Source: Pseudoalteromonas luteoviolacea S2607 (GTDB lineage: Bacteria; Pseudomonadota; Gammaproteobacteria; Enterobacterales; Alteromonadaceae). From it: 64,000 bases of DNA. The position numbers and the translations under genes are program-made. Shown in pieces: positions 34,787 to 44,068 of this stretch (position 1 is its first letter; the number at the start of each line of letters is the position of its first letter). Below the pieces are notes generated by a model that saw only the letters and a program-made list of their open reading frames with translations, searched no databases and was not told the origin of the DNA. The DNA lies in contig NZ_AUXV01000073.1 of NCBI RefSeq assembly GCF_001625575.1, forward strand, positions 124,001-188,000, given 5' to 3'.

Positions 34787-35284
34787 CTAAAAACGCGTTA
34801 CTAGCCAAGTTTTGTCGTGGCTAAAATACAAAGTGCGAACTTTGCCTTTGCCTTCGACATTGACCATGTTGACCTGAGTAGGCCAAAGGTCTCTTAGTGC
34901 GCCGTTAAACATTTTAATGCCAGCTGCCGTTTCAGGTAGTTTCGTTTCTTGGTATACCCAAAAAAACTTACCGTCTACTTCAAATCCAACGTCTGTGAGT
35001 TTGATGGCGTCACCGTTTAGGGTTTTAAGCTGAAACTGTTTGGCCACATAGTCGGCAAACTGTTGCTGCGTCTTTTTTGAGCTCAGAATGTCAGCATGTT
35101 TATCAAATAGTGACTGCACGGCATGTTCAGTATCATGAAGATAAAAGCGATGCATCAGCTCTAGCTGACCCGTATTTTTGTTAAACAAGGCCGTTGTTTC
35201 AGATGCCTTTTGTTGGTGAGCCATCAGCGTGGTACTCATCAATAACATTAACACGGTTGCCAAAAGGTGAATGTGCTTAGCCAT
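34787..35284 (-). CDS. DUF6702 family exported protein
   Basis: A 165-residue protein with a signal peptide ending at LMAHQQ and the pattern ETTALFNKNTGQLELMHRFYLHDTEHAVQ typical of the DUF6702 family, which is of unknown function. It overlaps the M1 peptidase stop codon by one base (TAATG), so the two are co-translated. It is likely a periplasmic partner of the peptidase. Confidence 0.75.
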   Translation of the reverse strand: MAKHIHLLATVLMLLMSTTLMAHQQKASETTALFNKNTGQLELMHRFYLHDTEHAVQSLFDKHADILSSKKTQQQFADYVAKQFQLKTLNGDAIKLTDVGFEVDGKFFWVYQETKLPETAAGIKMFNGALRDLWPTQVNMVNVEGKGKVRTLYFSHDKTWLVTRF

Positions 35285-37740
35285 TACTTATCCTCTTGCG
35301 GGTTGTCAGCTTTGATCTTAGTTTTGATGTCTTGCATGATATCGCGCTTCACTTTGTCCTTACTTTTCGCCTTTTTATACGCTTCAACGCGAGAAGGAAT
35401 AATACGACGAGGGTAGTGATTGTTCTCAATATTCACGTCGGCCGTTTCCCAACCTGGATCGACAACAACTTGCTTTAGCACCTTGTTTTTGTCAGTCACG
35501 ATTAACTTACGAACTTGCTTTGGTGAACGGCGCCAAATTTCAGCAGGAATATACTGATTTTCTGTACTGCCATCTTCATAACTTAGCTCTAGTAAGATAG
35601 GCATAACCAATCCACCAAGATTGGAGAACTCTAGCACATAATAGTTTTTGTCTTCTTCTAATGCGCGGGTAAGCGTTTTGCGTTCCCATGGCTTAAGAGA
35701 CTCCATAAACTCTCTATATTGATTTCGCTCTTTATTCGTGACCGTAAAGCGATCATTTTCGTCGTAAAAGTCACTAATATCTGGGTTCAATTCAATCCAT
35801 AACTTTTTGCCTTCAGCTTTATTACGCTCAACAAAAAGCGATGAAGGTTTGTTTTGTTCAAACTGGCGCTCGCGGGCAAAGTCGATATCTGGGTCGTGCG
35901 TATCTAGACGCATTTGGTACACTTTGTCTACGGAAATATCAACGTGATCGGTCGAGTAAAACCAGCCTCGCCAGAACCAATCTAGGTCAACACCAGAGGC
36001 TTCTTCCATAGTACGGAAAAAGTCAGAAGGTGTAGGGCGTTTAAAACGCCAGCGCTCAGAAAACTCTTTAAACGCAAAGTCGAATAGTTCACGGCCTAAA
36101 ATTACTTCTCGTAAGATATTTAAAGCAGCTGCTGGCTTAGTATAGGCATTAGGACCTAAATTTAAAACGCTGTCAGATTGGGTCATAATAGGAACCTGAT
36201 TTTCAGATTTCATATACCCGACGATGTCTCTGGGTTCTACACCCCATGGAATATTTGGATCCCATTCACGTCCTGCTACACCATCAAGGAAGCTGTTTAG
36301 GCCCTCATCCATCCACGTCCACTGGCGCTCGTCTGAGTTCACAATCATAGGGAAGTAGATGTGACCAATTTCATGGATGACAACACCAATCAAGAAACGC
36401 TTTTCAGCTTGAGAGTAGGTACGAGTGCCATCGTCTTGAAGCTCTGTACGCGGACCGTTGAAGGTGATCATCGGATATTCCATACCGCCCACTGGGCCAT
36501 TGACCGACTGAGCAGTTGGGTAGGGGTAGTCAAATGAAAAGCGAGAGTACACTTCCATTGTGTGGATCACAGATTCTGTTGAGTACTTTTTCCAAAGTTC
36601 CCCCCCTTCTTTGGGGTAGAAAGACATCGCCATAACATGCGGCATCTCGTCACCGCCTTGCTGGTAGCCACGTGCATCCCACATGAATTTACGTGATGAA
36701 GCCCACGCAAAATCGCGTACATTGTCCGCTTTAAACTTCCAAGTTTTACGCTTATTGGTGCCTGCTTTTTCATTATCGAGCGCTTCTTCTTCAGTCACAA
36801 TAAAAACTGGGCGCTTGGCGGTTTTTGCTTCTTTTAAGCGTGCACGTTGTGTTTTAGTCAGCACATCTTTTGGGTTGGTCAGTACACCTGTTGCACTAAC
36901 AATATGGTCAGCGGGTACTTCAATTTCGACTTCGTAGTCGCCAAACTCTAGAGTGAATTCACCGCGACCAAGAAACTCTTTGTTGGTCCAAGCTTCATAA
37001 TCGGTATAGGCGTGCATTCTTGGGAACCACTGTGCGAGCAAGAATATGTCATTACCGCCTGGTCTGGCATCATCAGCAAAGTGCTCGTAACCAGAGCGCG
37101 CAGACACAGCATCTTCTTCAACAATGTTGAACGCAAAGTCGATCGCAAACTTCACAGAGTCACCTGACTTTAAAGGTTTGGGTAAATCAATACGCATTTG
37201 TGTACCAACAATGGTAAAGCTCAGCTTTTTACCACGATTGTCTGTCACGGCACTGATTTCGTAGCCAAGTTCATTGTCAGCCATAAATTGCTGACGTCTC
37301 AGTTCACCTAAGCTGATTTTTGCTGGCTTATTTGTATCTCCAGCTTGTGTAAGTGGACCTCTGCGCCCAACGCCACCAAAGTTATTTGCCATATTGGCAA
37401 TTGAATCATCTTTAAAGATGTTTTGGTCCAGTTGTACCCATAGGTATTTTAGGCGATAGGGAGAATTATTGTGATAAGTGATCTTCTCATGGCCAGTTAA
37501 GCGACGTTTTTCTTCGTCGAGTGATACCTTTATTTTGTAATCTACTTTTTGTTGCCAGTATTGTTGGCCAGGCTCGCCAGCCGCGTTTCGGTAGACATTT
37601 GGGGTAGGCAGTACTTCATCTAATTGACGGAATTTGTCTTCGAAGTTGCCTTTTGTTTGTTTTATTGCTGAGGCATGTGCTGAAGATAACAATATCAGCG
37701 GTGCGAGTAGCGCAATGATTAATGATGTGTTTGTTTTCAT
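35284..37740 (-). CDS. M1-family metallopeptidase
   Basis: This 818-residue exported zinc aminopeptidase-like protein has a signal peptide ending at SSAHA and the N-terminal M1 beta domain. The exopeptidase-type motif GGMEYPMITF precedes the zinc site HEIGH (residues 456-460), whose third ligand Glu is in WMDEGLNSF. The C-terminal region is highly charged and ends in a Lys-rich tail (KAKSKDKVKRDIMQDIKTK). Members of this long bacterial M1 branch are periplasmic peptidases. A 27-bp palindrome lies 85 bases upstream of the start and may control it. Confidence 0.88.
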   Translation of the reverse strand: MKTNTSLIIALLAPLILLSSAHASAIKQTKGNFEDKFRQLDEVLPTPNVYRNAAGEPGQQYWQQKVDYKIKVSLDEEKRRLTGHEKITYHNNSPYRLKYLWVQLDQNIFKDDSIANMANNFGGVGRRGPLTQAGDTNKPAKISLGELRRQQFMADNELGYEISAVTDNRGKKLSFTIVGTQMRIDLPKPLKSGDSVKFAIDFAFNIVEEDAVSARSGYEHFADDARPGGNDIFLLAQWFPRMHAYTDYEAWTNKEFLGRGEFTLEFGDYEVEIEVPADHIVSATGVLTNPKDVLTKTQRARLKEAKTAKRPVFIVTEEEALDNEKAGTNKRKTWKFKADNVRDFAWASSRKFMWDARGYQQGGDEMPHVMAMSFYPKEGGELWKKYSTESVIHTMEVYSRFSFDYPYPTAQSVNGPVGGMEYPMITFNGPRTELQDDGTRTYSQAEKRFLIGVVIHEIGHIYFPMIVNSDERQWTWMDEGLNSFLDGVAGREWDPNIPWGVEPRDIVGYMKSENQVPIMTQSDSVLNLGPNAYTKPAAALNILREVILGRELFDFAFKEFSERWRFKRPTPSDFFRTMEEASGVDLDWFWRGWFYSTDHVDISVDKVYQMRLDTHDPDIDFARERQFEQNKPSSLFVERNKAEGKKLWIELNPDISDFYDENDRFTVTNKERNQYREFMESLKPWERKTLTRALEEDKNYYVLEFSNLGGLVMPILLELSYEDGSTENQYIPAEIWRRSPKQVRKLIVTDKNKVLKQVVVDPGWETADVNIENNHYPRRIIPSRVEAYKKAKSKDKVKRDIMQDIKTKIKADNPQEDK

Positions 37741-37824
37741 TTTATATTCTTTCTTGTTGTCACTTGGTTTAAAGCTGAGTTACAGCGGACGTTGGTTATT
37801 GAATCGTAGTTTACCTCCTAGAGT

Positions 37825-37851
37825 AGATATTGTTACATTGTAACAATATCT
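37825..37851. promoter_or_regulatory. perfect 27-bp palindrome upstream of the M1 peptidase gene
   Basis: Perfect 13-base arms AGATATTGTTACA and TGTAACAATATCT around a single T, centred about 98 bases ahead of the peptidase ATG. The core TGTTACAxTGTAACA looks like a TetR- or GntR-type operator; the binding protein is not identifiable from this window. Confidence 0.6.
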
Positions 37852-37892
37852 GGCAATTTAAATAAAGACTTTATAATTAGTCGGCAAGCGCA

Positions 37893-38894
37893 CTAAACCA
37901 AGCAGCTTAGTAAGCTCTCTCGCCACTTTGAGTCCTGTTTTTGTGCGATGATCTCTATCCGACTTTCCATACATTCGTCTAACTCTAATTCAGTGATACC
38001 ATCAGCTGTTTTGTTGTAGCCAAAGATTCCCTGCGCAGTGATAAACACAGCTTTAAGACGCTCTGCGTCAATCATAGTGATAACTTGATGTAACTTTTGG
38101 CGGTCAAAGATCTGTTCTGGAGAAAAACGCCAGCCAACACTGATAAAGCCTTCACCTTCGTTTTGAGCCTCAAGGAAACCGCTTTTTGGAATAGGTTGAG
38201 TATTTATATCTCTTGCTGGGTCCGCTTCATGGTGATGATGGTGGTGACAAGACGGTTTTATCGTTGCTTTAGTCGGACCAAACAACCACTGGCTATTCAC
38301 TTGGCCGTGTTCACAAAAGTACAGGTGTTTGTCATCAAAGCCTCGTTCAGATAAATAACGGGTAAGCGTTTCTTTGTGATGAGGGGCGTATAAATCTTGT
38401 TTATTGCCAATAACAACATCGGATATTGCAATTTGTTGAACGAAAGTCGCATGATCGGTATAGCGCTTGTTCTCAGTGTTACGGGCGTCTACCAAAGTGA
38501 TAACTTGTTGTAAGTTTAATAGCTTTTGATAATAGTCATTCGAGAGCAATTGCAATACTTCTAGCGGGTGGCCAAGGCCAGTCGGTTCTATCAGTAGCCT
38601 ATTTGGTTTGGCTTCGCTAAGTAACTGGTTTAGTGCGATTTGCATGGGCAACCCTGATGCACAACACATACAGCCCCCAGGCACTTCCCGAATGAATACT
38701 GAATCATGTTTTTGCCCATTCAATAGGTTACCATCAATGCCAATTTCGCCAAATTCATTGACCAGAATTGCCCAACGTTCATTTTCGGGTTTTTGCGAAA
38801 GAAGATGTTGAATGGCAGAGGTCTTACCTACCCCCAAAAAACCTGTAATGATGTTAGTTGGAATGGCCGAAATTGGCGCACGTGTATTTTGCAT
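37893..38894 (-). CDS. CobW/COG0523-family zinc-responsive GTPase
   Basis: A 333-residue G3E GTPase with P-loop GFLGVGKT (residues 18-25), metal-binding CMCC at 75-78 (VPGGCMCCAS) and GNKQD for guanine recognition. A six-His run (SCHHHHHHEADP) precedes the CobW C-terminal domain. COG0523 proteins deliver or allocate zinc when it is scarce. A Zur box 53 bases upstream of ATG 38894 supports that role and that start; a longer frame would put the box inside the gene. GGAG lies 7 bases before the ATG. Confidence 0.9.
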   Translation of the reverse strand: MQNTRAPISAIPTNIITGFLGVGKTSAIQHLLSQKPENERWAILVNEFGEIGIDGNLLNGQKHDSVFIREVPGGCMCCASGLPMQIALNQLLSEAKPNRLLIEPTGLGHPLEVLQLLSNDYYQKLLNLQQVITLVDARNTENKRYTDHATFVQQIAISDVVIGNKQDLYAPHHKETLTRYLSERGFDDKHLYFCEHGQVNSQWLFGPTKATIKPSCHHHHHHEADPARDINTQPIPKSGFLEAQNEGEGFISVGWRFSPEQIFDRQKLHQVITMIDAERLKAVFITAQGIFGYNKTADGITELELDECMESRIEIIAQKQDSKWRESLLSCLV

Positions 38895-38946
38895 TGCTTG
38901 CTCCAAAGTATTCAAAGCGATGTGACGATTCGGAGGGATTATATTT

Positions 38947-38968
38947 GAAATGTTATAATATAACAATT
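38947..38968 (-). promoter_or_regulatory. Zur box
   Basis: GAAATGTTATAATATAACAA followed by TT is a near-perfect match to the gammaproteobacterial Zur operator (GAAATGTTATAWTATAACAT plus TTC). It is placed ahead of the COG0523 gene, predicting derepression when zinc is limiting. Confidence 0.85.
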
Positions 38969-39106
38969 GTTGAATTCTCCCGAATTGTACAAGCTTAGCT
39001 GAATTGGATTAATTAGGCTGATAAGAGGAATGGGACGATATCAAAATACCACTAATATTGGCTGAGAACTGCGCTGTAAAGAGAGAGCTTGTTACGCAAT
39101 GGAAAT

Positions 39107-39134
39107 AAAAAACGGCAGGTTGACTGCCGCTTTT
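39107..39134. terminator. terminator of the AgcS symporter gene
   Basis: Stem CGGCAG / CTGCCG with a 5-base loop, A-run on one side and T-run on the other, so it can act in both directions. It lies 18 bases past the symporter stop codon. Confidence 0.85.
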
Positions 39135-39146
39135 TGCATTTAAAAA

Positions 39147-40565
39147 CTACTTTTTATGCCATATTCCTTCAGGGAGTGTTTTAGCAATTTCGGGTCGGCT
39201 ACTTGGGTCAAACTTAGGTGTTTTACCTTCTTTTAACTGAGCACGGTAGTCTTTTGCTAACCAAATCACGATACCTGAAAGCATAAACAGAGCGGCAACG
39301 TTAACGATAGCCATCAAGCCCATCGAGATGTCTGCTAGTGTCCAAATAAGACCAAGTTCACCTACAGCACCAAACATCACCATGCCCAAAACACACACGC
39401 GAAATACCATCATTGCCATTTTATTTTCTTGTAAGAAAATCAGGTTTGTTTCTGCATAGCTGTAATTGGCAACAATTGAGGTAAACGCAAAAAATAGAAT
39501 TGCAATGGCGATAAATACGGCACCCCAATCTCCCACATGTTCAACCAGTGCTGCTTGAGTCAGCGCAATGCCAGTTACACCAGAATCAGCAACTAACTGA
39601 TTTGAAAGTAAGACTAGCGCAGCGGTAGCACTACAAATAATAATCGTATCGACAAACACCCCAAGCATTTGTACATATCCTTGAGAGGCGGGGTGGTTAG
39701 GGTTAGGTGTTGCACTCGCTGCAGCGTTTGCGGCACTACCCATTCCCGCTTCGTTGGAGAATAACCCCCGCTTTATACCTTGGATCATCGCCTGCATGAC
39801 AGCGTAACCGACCGCACCACCAGCGGCTTGTTCGAGACCAAAGGCACTGTCGATAATTTGTTTAAATACAGCAGGAAGTTGAGAAAAGTTGCTAAAACAA
39901 ACATACAACGCGACGAGCAAATAAGCGAGCGCCATAAATGGCACCACTAACTCTGCAAAGCGTGCAATAGTTTTTAAACCACCAAAAATAATGATAGCTG
40001 AGCCAATAACGAGGATGATGCCCATGATGTATTTAGGTACATCAAATGCCACTTCAAATGCTGCTGCAATGGAATTTGATTGTACGGCGTTAAATACAAG
40101 TCCGAACGCAAGAATTAAACACAGTGAAAATAACACACCCATCCAGCGCTTATTTAGCCCATATTGCATGTAGTAAGCAGGGCCGCCACGGTAATTCCCT
40201 TCTTCATCTTTGACTTTATACAATTGTGCCAGGGCACTTTCGGCAAAGCTGGTTGCCATACCAATGAGCGCAATTAACCACATCCAAAAGATTGCACCTG
40301 CACCCCCAAGGTAAAGTGCCACTGCAACACCAGCCATGTTACCTGTCCCTACACGGGCAGCAAGTGATGTACAAAACGCTTGAAAAGACGAAATCCCTTC
40401 ACCTGCGCCATTGCGGCTATTGGCCATAACTTTGATCATATGAGGGAACTGGGCAAATTGAATGAACCCCAGTCTGACAGTAAAGAAAACACCGGCTGCT
40501 ATTAATAGGTATATAAGAATATGTCCCCACAACAGGCCACTGATTTGGTTAAAAAACTCAGCCAT
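39147..40565 (-). CDS. alanine/glycine:cation symporter (AgcS family)
   Basis: A 472-residue inner-membrane transporter with about ten transmembrane helices. Family motifs are SLAARVGTGNMAGVAVAL near residue 70, GGPAYYMQYGLN, GLFSNEAGMGSAANAAA around residue 270 and ANYSYAETNL. It would co-transport alanine, glycine or related small amino acids with Na+ or H+. AAGGATATCCG precedes the ATG. It is a single-gene transcript ended by a strong terminator. Confidence 0.92.
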   Translation of the reverse strand: MAEFFNQISGLLWGHILIYLLIAAGVFFTVRLGFIQFAQFPHMIKVMANSRNGAGEGISSFQAFCTSLAARVGTGNMAGVAVALYLGGAGAIFWMWLIALIGMATSFAESALAQLYKVKDEEGNYRGGPAYYMQYGLNKRWMGVLFSLCLILAFGLVFNAVQSNSIAAAFEVAFDVPKYIMGIILVIGSAIIIFGGLKTIARFAELVVPFMALAYLLVALYVCFSNFSQLPAVFKQIIDSAFGLEQAAGGAVGYAVMQAMIQGIKRGLFSNEAGMGSAANAAASATPNPNHPASQGYVQMLGVFVDTIIICSATAALVLLSNQLVADSGVTGIALTQAALVEHVGDWGAVFIAIAILFFAFTSIVANYSYAETNLIFLQENKMAMMVFRVCVLGMVMFGAVGELGLIWTLADISMGLMAIVNVAALFMLSGIVIWLAKDYRAQLKEGKTPKFDPSSRPEIAKTLPEGIWHKK

Positions 40566-40734
40566 CGGATATCCTTTGATTAAGGTAACGAAAAATTTTG
40601 AGAGCGTAACTTACCATAAATAGGGCGGTTCATGAAATTCCTGCGGTAATTACAACTGTACAATGAAGTTGTCATTTGGGCGCATTGCGTCAGTATCGCC
40701 GGTGCAGTTAGGGGGCAAGGTGTTCAAGCTATCA

Positions 40735-41457
40735 TTAAGATAGCTCGATTGGCCACTCATAGTCTGAAAGGTTTGGTAAAAACGTGATCGATTGGAGCCT
40801 GTCTGCCCAAGTGTATAGCAAGTCACTGATACTCGAAAAATAGGGCATCGCAAAATAGACGCAGCCTATGGTAATAGCAACTTGTGCTAAAGACGTGACG
40901 GGGTAACGTAAATCGATGGGTTTGAGCGCAGTACCAAATGACGCTTTTAGTTCTTTATTGTCGATATCCACGCTGTAACACTCGTCCAGAATTAGGTGTG
41001 TTAAGGCCCCAATAAAAACAAAAAGACTACAGAGTAGAGACAGGTGCAGAGTTACACCAAGAAGTAAGCTGCTATGAAACGCCAATACGCCAAACATGCA
41101 CACAGCCGAGATCGAATGTAGCGTTGCGCGATGTACCGTAAACTGCTCAAAAATTGGTTTTATGACAAACATAAACAGCAAATAGACAATGAGCCCTAAC
41201 ATCCAAGTTTCAAGAATAGAATTAAACTTAAAATTGAGCAGTAAAACCCCTGCGGCCAAAATGGCAAAAATACTAAACAAGCTATTGAGTGATTTTGATT
41301 TGTCTGAGTCTAAATCAGGCAGAAGCCCCGCTAAGGCACCGACAATAAATAAGCCTAACGCTTGAAACCCACTCACTTCAGACGTACTTAGCAACACTGA
41401 GCTGAGTGTTGCACTGACAATGGTAGAGGCCTTTAAGTGGGTAGAAAAGTTTGCCAT
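40735..41457 (-). CDS. YdjM-like membrane-bound metal-dependent hydrolase
   Basis: A 240-residue protein with about six hydrophobic segments and the PF04307 pattern: an N-terminal FSTHLKAS, ALAGLLPDLDSDKSKSLN near residue 45, FTVHRATLHS in the middle and GALTHLILDECYSVD near residue 155. The conserved His and Asp residues form the presumed metal site. In E. coli ydjM is LexA-controlled, but no LexA box is seen here. TTGGAAGTGAT precedes the ATG. The substrate is unknown. Confidence 0.82.
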   Translation of the reverse strand: MANFSTHLKASTIVSATLSSVLLSTSEVSGFQALGLFIVGALAGLLPDLDSDKSKSLNSLFSIFAILAAGVLLLNFKFNSILETWMLGLIVYLLFMFVIKPIFEQFTVHRATLHSISAVCMFGVLAFHSSLLLGVTLHLSLLCSLFVFIGALTHLILDECYSVDIDNKELKASFGTALKPIDLRYPVTSLAQVAITIGCVYFAMPYFSSISDLLYTWADRLQSITFLPNLSDYEWPIELS

Positions 41458-41776
41458 ATCACTTCCAAGTGTTTGATTCGTTTAACAGTCATTATTGTCA
41501 CAAAGTGCTTAGTGTACATTAAAACGCTCCAAGGCAAAGGTTTATTGAAAACGTTGGTCAAATACGCTGTGATTTTCGTAAACATGCTTTTAGTTGCCAT
41601 ACTTTTGCAAAAAATAGGGAGTGTTTCTGGTAATTATCTGTGTTTACTGACTAGTGTAATGATATGTAATGTTCTTTATTTGTGCTGTTTACTAGCCTAT
41701 TAAAGAAGTTGTGCCGTATATATTAAGCACCTAACACACTATTCAAGTTTTTTAAGTTATTCGGGAGTGACAAGGG
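41458..41776. other. intergenic, doubtful hydrophobic frame
   Basis: This divergent promoter region lies between the YdjM-like gene and the amidohydrolase-like gene. A plus-strand frame running from inside the ydjM-like gene to 41703 encodes a hydrophobic peptide but has no ribosome binding site; it is not called. Confidence 0.4.
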
Positions 41777-43270
41777 ATGCACTTTCTTAATCCAATGCTG
41801 CAAAGCCACCCAATGGAGAGTCCATTTATTCAAACTTGGCTTAATCGATTGGCCGACAAGTATACACCAGATCTTTTTACGCCTTCACTGGGTGCGCAAA
41901 GTTCAAGCGAAAGTGAACAGCAAGTCGACATTTTTGATGCGCGCCATGGTAGCGTGATATACACAGAGTTCTCAGACACAGTTAAAACGGCCGAGGCTAT
42001 CGCAGTGCAAAATGGACGATTGCTTAGCGTTGGGCACTTTCACGAAGTATACAAAACGATCAAGCAAACAGAAGGCTTTGTACGGATCCATCAATTACAG
42101 TCCAATGAAGCCATAATGCCCAGTTGCATGAGTGTTCATTGCTATCTTGTTGAGTCAGCATTATGTCGCCACTACGCGGACTTAGGGCTACATGGATTAA
42201 GTGGCGCAGCGACTAGAGTCAGTCAAGATTATAGTTGCGACTATGTGTCTAATTCACTCACCTACCTAGACAGTAGCCTATCAAAAGGCAGCTGCTTGTT
42301 TTGCTTTGGGTTAGAGCCTTATCTTTTAAACTGGGGAAAACCGCTTGAGTCACTGAGCGTACAGGCTTTAGATGCCCTCAATATTGATAGACCTGTATGT
42401 ATTGTAAGTAGCGACTTTTCTGCTGCGTATGTGAACACACAGCTTATAGACAGGGTGAAAGCAAGTGCACTTGGAAAGTCACCCTCGTTTAAAAGTTTTA
42501 TTCAATCGGTGAGTAAGCACAGTTTTGTAACAGCGGAAGCGATGTCAATTTTGCCTTGGGCGTTTAATGATCATGAACTTATTTGGCAATTGAGTGAGCT
42601 TAGTGCCTCGTTTAACGGCATTATAGAGCACGCGAAGATGCAAGGTGTTTGTCATTTTGAAGCTGCGATACAAAGCCAGTTTGTGGCGCTTTTGTTCGAT
42701 AGCTTAGTTGCATCTGAGCCACAGAAGCGCTGCTCATTTTCGACCTATGAAACCTATCAGTGTCATATGGACGAGTTGGCACGATTAGATCATTGTGAAG
42801 TATTAAAATCTGCGCAGCTGAGCAGATTAAGCCAGCAAACCTCAGTGGGGTTAAGTATGGGCAGGCTTGCAACCAGCGGATTTAAGTGGGTGAATGACTA
42901 TCATTTCAATGAACTATTGGTACCGTGCAAAAGTGTGCTTCGTAACGGTTGTAATTTATGTTTGCAGAGTAACTTTCCTAGTGAACCACTGTCTCCCTTA
43001 AGGCTTGCTGAAATAGCAAGTGAACGTGATATAGAGGCTATGCCAGCGCACTATACCTGTGAACAACGCACGCTAGACCCATCAGAGCGTATTACTTTAG
43101 TACAAGCATTGAATGCGGTGACGCATGGAGCCGCTCAGCATATCAATATGTGCAATTACAATGGTGTTGGTAGTGAAGCAAATTTTATGATTTTAGGGTG
43201 CGACCCTTTGTGCAGCGGTACGCGACTGAGAGATATCAAAATAAAGTCCGCAAGGCTGAGCATGCTTTGA
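41777..43270 (+). CDS. amidohydrolase-like protein lacking the metal-binding motif
   Basis: A 497-residue protein that follows the YtcJ-type amidohydrolase layout: DARHGSVIYTE...TAEAIAVQNGRLLSVG at residues 53-93, MPSCMSVHCYL where a functional enzyme has PGFIDxHxH, and ERITLVQALNAVTHGAAQ with a FMILGCDPL close near the C-terminus. The HxH pair is replaced (SVHCY), and the other metal ligands are not evident. It is Cys-rich for a cytoplasmic protein. GGGAG precedes the ATG by 9 bases. It is probably a catalytically inactive or repurposed amidohydrolase fold. Confidence 0.6.
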   Translation: MHFLNPMLQSHPMESPFIQTWLNRLADKYTPDLFTPSLGAQSSSESEQQVDIFDARHGSVIYTEFSDTVKTAEAIAVQNGRLLSVGHFHEVYKTIKQTEGFVRIHQLQSNEAIMPSCMSVHCYLVESALCRHYADLGLHGLSGAATRVSQDYSCDYVSNSLTYLDSSLSKGSCLFCFGLEPYLLNWGKPLESLSVQALDALNIDRPVCIVSSDFSAAYVNTQLIDRVKASALGKSPSFKSFIQSVSKHSFVTAEAMSILPWAFNDHELIWQLSELSASFNGIIEHAKMQGVCHFEAAIQSQFVALLFDSLVASEPQKRCSFSTYETYQCHMDELARLDHCEVLKSAQLSRLSQQTSVGLSMGRLATSGFKWVNDYHFNELLVPCKSVLRNGCNLCLQSNFPSEPLSPLRLAEIASERDIEAMPAHYTCEQRTLDPSERITLVQALNAVTHGAAQHINMCNYNGVGSEANFMILGCDPLCSGTRLRDIKIKSARLSML

Positions 43271-43433
43271 CTTACCGATATCAAGTCGGTGGGCGCAGAG
43301 ACACATTTAGAAACCATTTGTAAGGCCAAAAAGGCTGACAGACGGGCTTTATCCTGCTTAAATTATCCGTGTAATGGTGTGTAATAATTTCGCGTGGCAA
43401 AATAGTCGCAAATTATTAAAGCAGGGTAAAAAC

Positions 43434-43742
43434 ATGATTATCGCTATTTTTAAGTCGTTATTTTTTAAAACATTAAAAAGTGAAGCTGGCAAGCGCGTAG
43501 CAAAAGCCGTGGTGGATAAATGCGTTGATCAAGGCATAGATTATGTAAAGCAAGGTCATCAGCGCGTTAGCGCGCAAACTAAACAGATTGAAACATTGGG
43601 TTTGGTTGAAGGATTAAATAACCTGACCAAAAGAAATTTACCTGATGGTGACTACCCACTTCGATTAGAAAAGCAAACATTACTGGTCACAATGCGTAAT
43701 CAAGGCGTTATTCATATTCAATATTTGAATAAAACCGTATAG
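43434..43742 (+). CDS. hypothetical protein
   Basis: A 102-residue basic protein. It has a short hydrophobic start (MIIAIFKSLFFKTL), an amphipathic helix with many Lys/Val/Gln residues (AGKRVAKAVVDKCVDQGIDYVKQGHQ), and a beta-rich end (YPLRLEKQTLLVTMRNQGVIHIQYL). No family is recognised. The ATG at 43434 follows GCAGGGT; the upstream extension is not supported. Confidence 0.5.
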   Translation: MIIAIFKSLFFKTLKSEAGKRVAKAVVDKCVDQGIDYVKQGHQRVSAQTKQIETLGLVEGLNNLTKRNLPDGDYPLRLEKQTLLVTMRNQGVIHIQYLNKTV

Positions 43743-44068
43743 GCACTGCCTTTTTGTGTTATAAAAAAATCAAAGATCTCTAAAATTAATCTGTCATATT
43801 TCAAATCCCTTACCTCGTTATAAGTTCGCTTATTCACTGCGTAACTATCTGTAATAATTTAAGTTATTTAAAATAACCTGTCTGCTAATACATCGCTTTT
43901 CCAATCTTTTAAGAATAAAATAGTTAACAAAAAATAATTTAAATGCTGAATTATTGGCCTGTTTATTACGTAAAGTTATATAAAATATATTGTATGCAAT
44001 ATTGCTGTTGTGTTAAAAATATGTTCCCGGTTAGCGGGTTTGGATACACATTTTAAAAGGTTAATAAT
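43743..44068. promoter_or_regulatory. AT-rich promoter region of the collagenase gene
   Basis: No gene. The last 150 bases before the collagenase are strongly AT-rich and must contain its promoter; AAAAGG lies 9 bases before the ATG. Confidence 0.4.

Noticed and set aside
41437..41703. 88-codon hydrophobic plus-strand frame starting inside the YdjM-like gene
   Set aside because: GTG start without ribosome binding site, overlapping another gene's 5' end; the hydrophobicity could be chance in AT-rich DNA.
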